DNA of 64,000 nucleotides, from positions 10,734,817 through 10,798,816 of the forward strand of contig CM024169.1 of assembly GCA_013433145.1 (NCBI GenBank). The letters run 5' to 3'. Source of the stretch: Ascaris suum. Lineage: Eukaryota; Nematoda; Chromadorea; Rhabditida; Ascarididae. Positions 52,273 through 64,000 of this stretch are shown here, one piece after another. Made by a program: the position numbers and the translations under genes. Every line of letters begins with the position of its first letter. Position 1 is the stretch's first letter. The notes below the pieces were generated by a model. That model was not told where the DNA came from. It did no database searches and saw nothing but the letters and a program-made list of their open reading frames with translations.

Positions 52273-55200
52273 GTAGACATTCTCATATTATTTTTATCAT
52301 CACTTCCCACTATCAATTAAACCAATGTCGCGCTCTTCTTGGTACACTGATCATACGATGAACTGTTTAGAGGCCATTTTTCACCATCCAATCACCGACA
52401 AATCAGATGAAAAAATTTTCAACTTTTTCCACCTTGTGCCGCGTTTATAAACTATTCATCGTTGCATTATAGCCTATCTTTACCTAATTTACTATCTATT
52501 TTCCTGTATGGTTTACTTTGTGTGGCTTGCAAATTAGCCATACATATTAACCTGTGTGCTCAAATCGTTATACTCAAACTGATGCTCTTTAACTCATATG
52601 TATTAAGCATTGAATAAACAATCAAAAAGCGGAAATCCACTCGTTTCCCATGTTCATAAATTGTGCGCTCGATGCAACTTTATAGACTTTTGCAAAACAA
52701 ACTTTTTTGTTTCATATATTCAAAGCAATTTTAATGCTTTCTACATAGCAATATATATTATTGCCATAGAGATGAATGTGAATCATACAAACATTCAACC
52801 AGCCTCCTATGAAATTCGACCTTTGAACATTTCGAGTGTTCCAGCTTCCATCGGCCACTAAAGTTCAATTGGCTGGTTGTTAGACTGCCTAAAAATACAC
52901 CTGTTGATCATAATACGAATGAACCAAAGTCTAAGGAAAAGCTAAACACGAAAACTAGAGTCCTCAAGGTGGCGTGGTTCTGATTGAGCCTCAGCATTTA
53001 TCTGCGGTCTAAAGCTTTACGCTATTCTTTTGGATAGTTCTTTTATCGACTACGAATGAGTGAAGTGTGCTTAACGTCATAAGACATGTTTTCAGAAAAA
53101 TATTCGTCATGTATAAATCATCTCTTTATCTCTTTTTTTTTCATTAAGTAAATTATAAAATGGCGAATTTTCTTTTCCTTTTTTTCTCTCCTTTAAACTT
53201 CTCTGCTTGTTGCTCTTGAGATTTAATGAAGTCCCTTCATCGAGTCGTTTTATGAAGCATAAATTTGAGATTTGCTGCGATCAAACATTTCCATAACTGA
53301 TCTCAAAGATATTATTGAGAAATTTAAATTTTTTTGACTTATTCTCAATATATGGCCTTTGAAGTGTGACTATTAGTAGATCTAGCAGAGTCGAAATACT
53401 ATGATTATCGGCGAAATCATGCATAATTCTATGCGTAGAAATTACATTTCAAATGGTTTTCAAAGCAATCAGCAGCTATAAAGAATTTCAAGGTGATGAT
53501 ATTATAGGTAAGAATTCATTACAAACGCCATATCGTCATAAAATACCGCCACGAGTGCACTCAACTTATCCCGATCATTGTGTGCCTATCAACGAAACTC
53601 TCAGGAAAAATCTTATACAGGTATTTTGACGGCGTTGCAATATGTGTTCTATATCATCAACCGCTTTTGTTTTGAAGTTTATGTTGCTTTGAAGATATTT
53701 ATTGTTTTGTTTTATTTGTATTGCCGAAAAATTCACAAAAATTTACGTAAGTGCGGAACTCATTAATAAAAAAAGACGTTCACATTTTTTTTTTTAAATA
53801 CGACAAGGCAAGATGAAAAATTCAGAGACGATACCCAAAAGTGAGCAAACCGACGAAAGATTCGTACATTTTCAGGAGAGAATGCGAAATTGATATAACT
53901 AATGTGAGTGTAAATATTGGTTGCGAAAAGTGGACATTTTCGAATGGCTGTTATTTGCAACCAATCTAAAGATAGCTCCTCTGCCTTTCCCAACGCCCCC
54001 ACCCCCCCCCCCCTCGCCCCTCACCCCACACAATCGCGAAGCATTTTCAAACCAAATATTGAAAAGTTATACAGTATTTGAACGATGAAAAAACTTTCAC
54101 CGGTATTTTCGAGAAGAAAAAAATCGAATTTTTTCAACGTCATTTTATGGTCATCTAATCTGAAGTGAATTTCGCCTTGTTTCGAATCATATAACACAGC
54201 GATCTGTAAGTGACACGTGACTTATACAGCGTTGATAATTCCGCTTTGAATGCCATTTACAGCTGCTATGTAACGTTCATTTTCATTGCTAATATAAGCA
54301 ATATTTATTCAAATTCGAAGATCCCATAGACGTAATTAACGAATATCCAATGAATGGAGAGAGCAAAGCTGCACAAATTTAAAAAGTTTGAAAACTTTTA
54401 TGCATAACTATTTGTATAAATAATTTCACCGAATAATTTCGAAATTTCAGATTAAATTATTATTAAATGCACGATATCGATCATAGGAAATCGAATTAAT
54501 TCAAAGGAAAAATATTTTCCATAGGGATAGGATTTGAGCTAAAAACGCTGAAAAGACTTTATTGAAATGTAAACATCGATGGAGTGAATTGATTGCTTTC
54601 GCTATTTATAGAAGGTAGTAAATGTAAGAGGGATAGTTGATCACTGAAAAGTGAGGCGCAATCATAGCGAAATCATCCATGAAATTACGGCGTCATGCGT
54701 GTAATTCCTTCTCTTCTTCCCCTCAAGCGTAAACGTTTCCGTATTTAGTTGCATTCGTTGACGGGCTTGCATGGTATTTCCTATATGAAACAACGTCATT
54801 TTTTTTTTTGATTGATGAATACGTTATTAATCGTATAAAAAGAAAATGATATAAAAGTAAAGTCATTCTTCAATTCGTTAAAAGTTTTCAATTCAATTCG
54901 CACTCTAGAAATTTAATGAGGGAATTATTTTTGCGGCATTAAAATATATTTATTTCAAATCTTTCTTTTCAATTGCAATTATAATAGATTCTTTAATTCT
55001 ATTCCTATGAATCGATTACTCGATTACTTCATTTTTACTTATTAACACTCATTGCACACAGAAAGTTTTAATGAAAACGTTACTGCAGAGAAGAGGAAAC
55101 GTCCTCTTAAGCAGAAAAAAAAAGTCGATTTTTGGCTTCGAAATTTGCTGAACAAAAAAACTACTCGCAAGATAAATTGGGAATTTAACGTATAAAAATA

Positions 55201-56482
55201 TTTTACATTATGATGAAAAATTATTACGCCTATAGAATTTAATTCAAAATTCATTAGTTTTAAAGGGATTATTCGCTGAGCCACAGTACGACAAAGATAC
55301 ATTACCGTCAGCGAATTCAACAACGGTAATTGTGGAGTTGACTGTTCAGAGTATTACCGAAATTAGTGAATTTTCGAGCAGCTTTAAAGCAGACGTTTGG
55401 TTTAGTCAAATATGGCACGATCCGAGGTTGGATTTTCAGGTATGGTTTATTTCGTAATTTCAGGAGAACTATATTTTGGGTGATCTATTTCTAATTTCAG
55501 ATTAAATCTATTATATAACTAATGGGGATTTCTCTTATGAATGAAATGACGTTTGTGATCTCCGATTGACAAAAAAAAAAAAAACTGAAAAATTATCGAA
55601 GAAAAAAATAATACATCAATTAAAAAAAATTTTTTTTGCATGGTCTACTTTATAATTAAAGAACAAATCTATTATACAAATGATAGATGTTTAATAATGT
55701 TAGAAATTCACTAAAAATATTCACAAATATTGAAATTTTTTGCTTCAATAAATATTAAAATTTATCGATATTTTTATTAAATATAACTTTAAAAAATTTT
55801 TATTTGCAATTTCTTTCAAATATTTCTTCTCAATTTATTTCATCTTTGTCACTATTTCAAATGTTCCTCTATAAAGTTGCTTTTATTCATATAGTGAATT
55901 TTACTTCCATAAATTTACTTTAATCGACAAAGCATTCATTACGAATAAATGTCTCTTCATATCACTATCACTTCCATATTGAACTTTATCATATTCAAAA
56001 TTATTATTCATGTTCATTAATGTTTTACGGTAAAAGTTGATCGGCTTAGGAGTTGAATTTTATGCGAATTTTTTGAAAAATTCACCAATCATTTTGCCCA
56101 AGTTTTCTTGAAATACGTAAATATTTGAGAAATAATGTAAAAATGAACTATGATGGGTAAATTTGGCACAAACAATGATTAAAATAGAGTGGTAAGCATA
56201 AATATGGGTAGCATTTTTTTTAAAAATGAATTTATTCATCTACTTCAAATTTCCAACAAATTTTAAAATTTCTTAATTATTATCAGTATTATTTGAAATG
56301 TATCAAATTAAGGGCTATCATTATTGTCTATCAAACCTCTCGCTAGCTGCACATAAACTTCCACAATTATGGACACCAAACGTTTGTTTCGTGAATAGTA
56401 AAAAGGTGGAAATTCATTCGTCACCATCGCAAAATATTCTTCTTATCGTTTTTCCTAATGGAACGATATGGCTCAATTACAG
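52170..56482 (+). CDS. Cys-loop ligand-gated ion channel (nematode GABA/glycine-like LGC/GGR type), 5' part
   Basis: Exons 52170-52272, 53508-53620, 55266-55439 and 56313-56482 join in frame (phases 1,0,0, leaving in 2) and encode 186 residues. Residues 1-20 are a signal peptide. The mature part shows [13 protein letters not shown] (first helix region), YDKDTLP, then [14 protein letters not shown]...[14 protein letters not shown] (the beta1-beta2 signature of the family, ligand loop D). It continues with [26 protein letters not shown] sequence (loop A) and [10 protein letters not shown]. These pentameric receptors are plasma-membrane channels opened by neurotransmitter. The Cys-loop and four transmembrane segments are absent, so the gene continues beyond the right edge. 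WxPD of loop A reads WTPN. Ligand and ion selectivity cannot be told from this half. Confidence 0.88.
52273..53507 (+). other. Channel intron 1
   Basis: 1235 bases, AT-rich, GT-AG. Introns 2 (53621-55265, with a C12 run at 54002-54013) and 3 (55440-56312) are equally plain. Confidence 0.7.
53508..53620 (+). CDS. Channel exon 2
   Basis: Two bases and 37 codons; the acceptor is GATATTATAG and the donor is CAG|gtattt. It encodes [20 protein letters not shown] and [17 protein letters not shown] is a potential N-glycosylation site. The split glycine codon joins exactly to exon 1. Confidence 0.83.
54002..54013. repeat. Poly-C run (12)
   Basis: Homopolymer C in channel intron 2, in a C-rich stretch (53995-54023). 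Confidence 0.95.
55266..55439 (+). CDS. Channel exon 3: beta1-beta2, loop D
   Basis: 58 codons, phase 0 to phase 0; the acceptor is TTTTAAAG and the donor is TTTTCAG|gtatgg. It encodes [20 protein letters not shown] and [20 protein letters not shown], ending [10 protein letters not shown]. The block W-x-D-P-R-L is diagnostic of Cys-loop channels. A later acceptor (CCACAG) would drop seven residues. Confidence 0.9.
56313..56482 (+). CDS. Channel exon 4: loop A and beta5-beta6
   Basis: 56 codons plus two bases; the acceptor is CAAATTAAG and the donor is TTACAG|gtatcc. It encodes [40 protein letters not shown] and PNGTIWLNY. The order matches the family from the WxP motif to the strand before the Cys-loop. 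The next exon must begin in phase 2; none was found in the remaining 7.5 kb. Confidence 0.9.
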
Positions 56483-56870
56483 GTATCCCCGTATTTAATT
56501 TTACAATCATTTTATGGTCTCATTACAATGAACTTTAACTATTGCAATTTTCTTTACTGAGAATACTTTTCTTATCAGTATGTTAGAGTAAGAAGTAACA
56601 CATGCAAATTTATGGCTACACAAAAAATCATTAAGCAAACGTCTTATTTCCTTTTTCGTATTATATCATATTTTATGTTTCAGTAAATATTTATTAATTC
56701 TGATATCGATTAATCGTTCTTTGTAAAATCATCGACTATATTTGCACAAAAGAAAAGTGTTGTGGCTGAAATTGCATAGAGCTAAAGCTTTCGACCATTT
56801 CGACCATAATGCATGCATAGGGCGAATCAATTGTGTATAAGTAAGTGGTGAGCGTCCTTTCGCCGAAAAG

Positions 56871-57122
56871 ATGTCCAGTGGACTTTATTGGACGGCAATA
56901 GACGATGAAAATGCCACTCAATGCTCTTCCCCCATCAAGTTTTCCGACAATATGGTCGATCCTTTTAGGGAACGGCGGGCTAAATCGCATTATGAAGTGG
57001 AAAGGAGGGGGATAGAATTCAACAGAAATATCCCTTCAAGAAATTTTTCGAGATTTTATAACGACGGAGATGGAAGAAGAACTCGAAAGAAACAAGAATT
57101 CAAGAAACCTTTTAAAATATGA
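56871..57122 (+). CDS. Unexplained 83-codon ORF in channel intron 4
   Basis: Starts MSSGLYWTAIDDENATQCSS and becomes strongly basic (RERRAKSHYEVERRGIEFNR, RRTRKKQEFKKPFKI). The composition is more protein-like than random AT-rich sequence. It does not resemble a channel exon. Could be a small nested gene, a transposon piece or chance. Confidence 0.25.
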   Translation: MSSGLYWTAIDDENATQCSSPIKFSDNMVDPFRERRAKSHYEVERRGIEFNRNIPSRNFSRFYNDGDGRRTRKKQEFKKPFKI

Positions 57123-58941
57123 TAATGATAATGCCTTATTCATAAATTAAGTGAAAATCAGGTAGAATGCGAATGTTTGGCGAAGCTTTTTTGAAATGCC
57201 GCATTGTTTTAAATGATCGTATTCGAAATTTAAAGTCAATGAGAAGGATTATGGGAAAAATCATTTGCTTTCTTTTTATGCTGCTAGCCAGTGCAATAGG
57301 CACTGACTATCAGCAAGGTGGCGGAGAAGAAGGCAGAAAGGCTGATAGGGTAGAGGGAGATAAGAGAAGGAGAGGGGAGGGGGGAGAGGAGAAGCGGAGA
57401 GGAGTTTTGCTCTCACTTATCATCTCCATGATCCATTGGTTGCAAACGCAATCTAACTATATCACCATTACTTTCGCCCACTGAAAGAGAGAAAAAATTT
57501 TGAAAAGATTATTGAATAGATTTGAGAGAAAAAACAATAACTGTTTATATCGTTATGGTTTTTTTTAACGAAAAGGTGGAAACAGCTTTAAATTTCCAAA
57601 ATATTTTTGCTTATAACATATAAATCGATTTAAATGGCCGCTTCTCTCTACTAAAGAAAAATCATTGATGACTTTTTTTTAAATTTATATTTCAAGTCTA
57701 GTCATTATATTCATCGCTGATCGCTTTAGACGAAAAAGTTTAATTGATTAAAAACGAAATTTGAAATATTATCGAGGAGTTTAATTTCGCTTCCGACTTC
57801 ATTATTATTGACGTTATATTTAGAGATTCCAAAGAAAACGTAATCCAATGAAGTTCATTTTTCACTCATATGAGTAAATAGAAAGAAGAAAGACTAGAGG
57901 AAATTAGTATATATGCTTTATAATAACTTTTAATTAATAATGATTAAAAAAGATTAGAATTGAAGAGTATAAAAATGCGAATGCATTAAAAAAAAAATGA
58001 TATCTGAGCGTAGAGAATGAGAAAAAATATAAAAATTTCATTTTCCCTTTTTTATTAAAAATCTTTATATTCATTTTTAAGTGCGTTTTTTTTTTCATTT
58101 CTCAAAGCCATCTCTATCAGCAAACATCAATAATGATAAACTATATTGAGATTTTCGTCGCTTTAAATATCAGAAGTTTTAATAAACTTAGAAACGTTTG
58201 AAATTTGTTGAAATTTTGCTATAATTTCGATTAGAATTTTAGTTTTTTTTTTTTTTTCATTCAACGTATAATTGAGAGTTGATAAGCGATTCCACTTTTT
58301 AAATACAACTATAATCAAAAAAAATTTTTTTCCCAATATCTCGAAAATTTTTTTCATTTTTATGAAAACATTTTTAATACTTTTAGAGAAAACGTTTAAA
58401 TTCTATTGATAATGCAAAAATTATGCTCAAATTGTTGATGCAATTGCACACTTCAACAATCTATTCGAAACGTCACTCCTATTCCATATTTATGTCGACG
58501 TTGACTATCATTTTTCATTGCCTCAGTCATAAATACTTCCTCTAGCTTGAGTCGTAGTACTTCGATCGACTCCGATGATTCATTATTACGTCTTAGCTAC
58601 GTGAATTTATACCTCTATATACGTTAGTATTTGTCTCTTTCTTTTTCTCTTTCTCTCTCTCTTCCTTTCTCTCTTTATCCCTTCATCTCCTCTAATCAAG
58701 TTATTTGATTTTTTTACCTTCTGATCGGATTACCTGTAAGGTAGCATTATGATTTTTTCCTCTAGACGAGGTATGTGCGTGTTACGTTCATCAATCCAAT
58801 AGCATTATACTCATATACAAAAGCTTGCGCACTCAAATGTGGCAAACATGCAGCCACTTATGACGACATCTACACATATATCCCTATGCGCACATGTGCA
58901 ACAAAAATGACGCATAAATTTCTTGATCGATGAAAGATTTT

Positions 58942-58957
58942 GGGGGGGGGGGGGGGG
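58942..58957. repeat. Poly-G run (16)
   Basis: Homopolymer G on the plus strand within channel intron 4. Confidence 0.95.
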
Positions 58958-59208
58958 ATCTCATTTGTGAAATACCCGAAATAAAAGAATCCTTCTTTGA
59001 AGTTCTTCGGCGGATCCTTATTCTAATGAGTGTTCATTTCGCAATCCTATTTAATATGAAATGCTTGAATTCATATCGTTATAGAAATATTCAGTGAGAG
59101 GGCTCAACGAATCGATTAGAAGTTTGCGCTGAAAATATATGGGCTGGTAGTAGTCGCATCACCAGCATCAGGTGTATGGAGCATTTTTAGATGATGGAGG
59201 GAGACATT

Positions 59209-59234
59209 GGGGGGGGGGGGGTGGTGGTGGAGTG
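59209..59234. repeat. G13 run followed by (GTG)n
   Basis: Thirteen G (59209-59221), then GTGGTGGTGGAG. It sits in a purine-rich stretch that continues to about 59415. Confidence 0.9.
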
Positions 59235-62200
59235 AGAGGGAGTTGGTAGCTGAAGCTGTCACTCTTGGCATTGGCATTTTTTACTTCAAATACTATGTTT
59301 TCCAGGAAAAAGATGCGAAGGAAGAGGAGGGAGGGTGGAAGAAGAAGGCAAAAGGGGGGAGGAGGAAAGGGTAGTTGGGAGAAGGACTGGGTAAATAGGA
59401 GCGAAAGTGAAGAGTAAGGCAAAGTGATCAGGAAAAGCTAACGTTATTCCAAATGTCTCACTATCCTTATTCCACTGAACTTTTTGACGATGAAAATTGA
59501 AAAACATGAAGAGCGCTGATGAAATCAGTGGATGAAAGCAAGTTTAAATGGATCAAAATAGAAATTGCATTATCCTCAACGCGCTCTTCCTGGACAAGAG
59601 AGACTGTACGTCTATCAATGCTGTTGACTCTCATCAATTATGTCTGTCTGTGTCTATATGCTCAATTCTTTGAAGGATTTTCTTTCGAAGCGATGCAAAG
59701 AACTTTTCAATTCTCGAAATTAATTAGCGTTACGATCAACGAAAATGTTTAGTATTCAAAGCGATTAACGAACTAAATATAATAAACGTTTTCGTTGCCA
59801 TATTCAAATTGTGCATTGTCCTTTGAAATCAATGTCGAATTTTTTTCTCAGTACAACAGTTTTCAATGCATCAGACATCCAAAACGTATACGAAATACTT
59901 CCTAGTAGGACTCAGACATTTAACTCATTACTTTTATCGACCTTTTTTTCAGCAGTCTAGTTTTTAATTCGGAACATTCATTCAATGACAGCATCCCTTT
60001 TTTAATGAAGTAAGAGATCATCAACGAAAAAAAAGAACGATGAGCACATATTGATGAAAATATCGATTTTTAAGATGCGATCACCTAACGAGTACTTTTA
60101 AAGGCAATCGATCGGATAGTTAAAATCGACATTTTATAGGCTGATCAATGTGATCTTCACTCAGCCAAAAACATTTGCATCCTAGAATTATGAACTTTCT
60201 TGGCCATAATTCATAGACATTTGGCTATTGATCTATAAACTAAAGCATTAGGCCAATGGCCACATGCTATATCACATGCTTTAGCGTAGGCATTTAATTA
60301 GCCATACTTTGTGGTGCTTATGTCCAATATCCAGTAATATTTGATGCGGTAGCGAATTATTATTGTCTGTGAGTTTAAACAGACTCTATCAGACGTACAG
60401 TGTGCTCATAGAGGTAGTCTTTCTTTATATGAAGGATATATATGTGGTCATTCTACTTCGAGTGAAAATTAAGTGAAAATTATCACTGTGAAGTGTTGAG
60501 CTGAACTGATGATATTGGAGGTATATTTTGAATGAGGTGTATAAGTACAATAATTTATTCATATTTTAATGGGATCGACGACCACTCGAATAACGATCAG
60601 TTGCAAGAGATTCATTGTTCGTGTCTATGACCACGCCGGTGCAAAAACTGGCTCAAAACATCCTAAAATGGCTGCGGATTTCTGGCCTATTTGAGTACCC
60701 CTTTGGAGTAGGGAGTGATCCTGTGATTCAGGCTATATCGGCAAATTTTTCTAATTGCGCTTTCAGTGACTGTCGGGTTATAATATAAAGTATTTAAACA
60801 AATTTAGGTGTCTATGGCACCGTTTATGGATCAGCTTTAATGATAGCATCTAAGGGGTGGAGAGGTTAGGGGAAGCAAACTAAAGGAGTGGACATCCAGT
60901 GGCCTATATTAAGTACGATATATGCAATAACTCTAGTTTTAATAATTCTTGAGTTGAAGTTGAGCGACGGGTGGACACATGTTCATTCCCCAAGAAATGA
61001 CGTCAGCGGACTGCACTTTAAAAATGCATTATTGCAAAATTGTGCAAAAAGTTTTATTATATGGCGATTGCATCGAGAATAACGGCCCTGAAGAGTGAGG
61101 CAAAAAAGATTCTGAAATGAACGCGAAGTGCTTGAAAAGAACCGATTGTTTGCTGGAGATAAGCACCTCGTCCCACCTTTTGCAGAGGGGTAAGGTGTAT
61201 TTGGCTCCACAATGATGCAAGAAAAGTCGGAAGTAAATTTTCTTTGCACAACCCTTCAACATGACATGAAAGCCCACTTTTTTTGGCTGAGGTCTTATGC
61301 GATAAGTCTCTACGGCTTATGAAAGTACATTATCCTCTGTTTTATTTTTTTCAAAGAATTTTGCATGCACAGGTGGCCTTGTGAGTTGAGTTGCAAATGA
61401 CGTATAACTAGCTGTAATTTTCGTTTATACTTTTGTTAAATCAGTAGATAATTCAATGGAAAACGTATTTAAGAAGGATAAAAGCTATTCGATGTCTTTA
61501 TTTAGGACGAATCGAAACGTCTCAGTCTTCAATTTCCTCGGTTTCCGATCGTTTTTTTTTTTTGGTATGCTTCGGTGTAGTTCCGATCCGATCATACGCC
61601 TGCATATAAACAATATTTTCTCACTGCCCTTTCTTGATAGTATTTCAACTCCACTTTTACTTTAATCAACTTATAGATGCAGATTATTCGAGTTGAAGTT
61701 TTGCAGTATGCTAGGAAGTAATAATTCCCATTATCAATCAGCACACTGTTCATTTCGTCAGCAGTTGTAATGTTTATTGTTGTGAATGTAATATTGATTG
61801 CTTGGATAGATATATATTGCTTAGCGTTTGCTCTATTTTATTATTTTATAAGAGGAAAACAACGGTTGTGTTAATTGAATGGAGTAATACGGCTGTCACA
61901 TACAGCTGTGGCTTACATCGAAGTAATTTATTCGATTGGGTGGTCGATACAACAACTCACTAAGGGCATACCACATTAATGCTCACCGATTGTTTGCTTC
62001 TGTTGGAATTCCTCGAAGCAGAAAACAATCATTCCTTCATTGCTTTTTCAATTCAATCCAGCAATCTTCCATCATCTATCTTATACATCATTTCTGCAGC
62101 ACAAATATTCCTCCGCTAAGATCAGGGGAAGCCCATTAATAATGATTTATGCTAAATTAATATATCGAACATGGGAAATAGCCTCAAAAGCTTACCTGAG

Positions 62201-64000
62201 AAGGTAATAAGCACTTTGGAAGAAAACAAATTATGCAGATCGTTTTTTTTTTGTCTAATAATTCTAAGTGGGCACCAACTATTAATTGCTTCCAGTAGCC
62301 TTCTCAAAAAAAAAGTCGTGCAAAAGCAATTACAAAGGCAAATCTGTTATCGATTAGTCCTAATAGAACGACATATTATAGGTTAGTGTTTTTATTGAAT
62401 TTATTCGAGGGAAATTCTACACTAAACCTTCATTTTTATGAGATTTTTGCAAAGCTCCCAAAACGATAGGGTATAGTCATTTATTTGCGGAAGTATGTGA
62501 ATATTTGTCTGGCTGAATGTTTCGCCTCGCAAATCAACACGACTCTAGAGGCTAAACTCAGTGGCCATATTCCTCAACTATTTGATAAGTTCGAAAATTC
62601 AATTTAACTCTACTGATGTATTTCATTCCTATAGACATCGAAAATACTATCGATTTTCTTTGGTCAAATTTTCAACTCATTCATGCAATCGTCTGATTGC
62701 AAAAGCTATTGAAGTAATTTAATAAATATAATTTTATTTGATATAATCCGGTCTTATTTTTCTATAATATAATAGACACAAATTGTAAAGGAAATAAAAA
62801 AATATATTTCATAATAGATATAATAATGTAATAAATAAAATAATAGAGCATCAAAAAATTTTTGATCAGTTAAGCGTTATTTGCTGATCGTTAATTCACG
62901 ATAAATTCAACAGCATCATAAGGTTCTTTCGATATTGAAAGATGAAATTCTCCAATAAATAAGATTCATTTAGCTGTTGTGGATTTTCAATATGCACAAA
63001 TAAATCATCAAAAATTAATATGAATTGAGGATTATCGCTAAAAAAAAAAAAGACAACGATCATTATCGCATTGATTAATTCGCAATGATCGTTGGTCGCG
63101 AAATTATTCACAAATTTTTCATTTCTTTTAAAATGATCCTTCTATGAAATGATAAACGTAACATTTGCGGAATAAATTTTCATTCCAAAATTCAAAAAAA
63201 AAAATTCGAATTAAAAAAATTCATCGATTTTCAATTCCCCTAATGAGAGATAATTCGAATCTCTTCTGCAAAAACGAAATGTAAAAAATGTCACCACCAT
63301 TTCAATTTTTTTATCGATTACTCTTTCAATTTATTTTCGTATTAAAAAATTCAATCATATTTTCATAAAAATCGATATTCTCATTGATTGATTTCTCGAA
63401 TGAATTGCAAAGGAGATAAGGAAAGAATTTTATTGGAGATTCCAAAAATGTTTTGAACTCTCATAGAGAAATCATTCAAAGATTGATGCTAGTTTAGAGA
63501 AAAAAAAGAAGAGAAAAACGGATAACAATTTTAGCGAGAAGAAAATCTCATCAATTCACACTATATTGAAATTTAAGGGAATGCGTCTATATATTCGAGC
63601 TAGCAATTTTAGCAGTTACATCAATGAAAAAACGTTCAAACGTGTGAAATATTTCGAAATAAAATGAAATTTCCTCACAAAATGTATTGAAATTATCAAC
63701 AATAAATAATCAAAAATTATTGCAAAAAGTCGGATTTCTGGTAGAAAATTTTAAGAGGAGATAATATAGTAATAAAGTAAACCTTTAAGAAAATGCCTGA
63801 AATATCTTTCTCCTGAAACAATCGAAAATTTTCGAAGAAATTAGCGAATAATCTAGTCAGCTGATCATTGAATCCAATGGGCTCTTCATTGAGTCTGCAC
63901 GAAGAAAAATATGAAAAACATTTATGATATATTTTATCCAACATTCATTGTGTTATGCGAATAAATAGCAAATTTTATAGATAGGTTGTTACTTATTTTG

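Larger units (their letters stand above)
56483..64000 (+). other. Start of channel intron 4, runs to window end
   Basis: No Cys-loop exon (C-x-x-x-x-x-FPxD-x-x-x-C) is visible here. It contains unexplained ORFs at 56871-57122 (+, 83 codons, basic C-terminus) and 60569-60790 (+, two overlapping frames), purine tracts at 57311-57403 and 59310-59415, and G runs near 59 kb. The rest is AT-rich and featureless. Confidence 0.55.

Noticed and set aside
53453..53507. Upstream ATG ([12 protein letters not shown]...) as start of the channel
   Set aside because: It is not a signal peptide, and the exon joins in frame at 53508 to an upstream exon that has one.
57167..57484. 105-codon ORF with a signal-peptide-like stretch (MGKIICFLFMLLASAIG)
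   Set aside because: Most of it translates a polypurine tract into Gly/Glu/Arg low complexity; no other support.
59168..59507. Pro/Leu/Ser-rich minus-strand ORFs
   Set aside because: They are translations of a purine-rich tract and a poly-G run.

Overview
This window is eukaryotic and most likely from a nematode. It is AT-rich, intron-rich and repeat-rich, with no bacterial gene layout. Two protein-coding genes can be assembled exon by exon with reading frame kept across every splice junction. The nematode assignment rests on a Cys-loop receptor whose sequence style matches the nematode GABA/glycine-like LGC/GGR group as I remember it, and on a splice acceptor only 17 bases upstream of a start codon, as expected for spliced-leader trans-splicing. 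Species and clade cannot be told from the sequence.

Left part (about 0.16-26.7 kb, minus strand): a ten-exon 5' portion of a PNUTS/PPP1R10-like gene, the nuclear targeting subunit of protein phosphatase 1. It encodes an acidic N-terminus, about 240 residues of Gln/Tyr-rich low-complexity sequence, a TFIIS-N/LW-type domain split over three exons, a basic Ser/Lys-rich linker and the KFRSTG motif. The gene runs off the left edge, so any PP1-docking motif and C-terminal zinc finger lie outside. Its introns are 0.7-11 kb and hold a (TA)59 run, a four-unit 50-bp minisatellite, a 75-bp direct repeat and several unexplained ORFs.

Middle (about 26.7-52.1 kb): a 25-kb interval between the two divergent gene starts, with no gene I can recognise. 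It holds a decayed Tc1-like transposase, two copies of a ~370-bp poly(A)-tailed retroposon with target-site duplications, a 530-bp inverted-repeat MITE flanked by TA, tandem arrays of 28-bp and 23-bp period, long (TA)n runs of about 64, 85 and 169 units, a 36-bp near-perfect palindrome, and G or C homopolymers up to 26 bases.

Right part (52.17-64 kb, plus strand): the first four coding exons of a Cys-loop ligand-gated ion channel. They cover the signal peptide and the first half of the extracellular ligand-binding domain. The Cys-loop and transmembrane exons are not visible and should lie beyond the right edge. A 137-codon ORF just upstream ends in TAATG, overlapping the channel start codon.

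The two genes have unrelated jobs: nuclear phosphatase targeting and RNA-polymerase regulation for one, membrane neurotransmitter signalling for the other. Nothing suggests they work together. I found no rRNA, tRNA or CRISPR array. The most unusual signals are the compensatory palindromes inside the MITE arms, the strict 23-bp ACCGTAA array, the retroposon pair with a shared 5' boundary, and the overlapping upstream ORF at the channel start.
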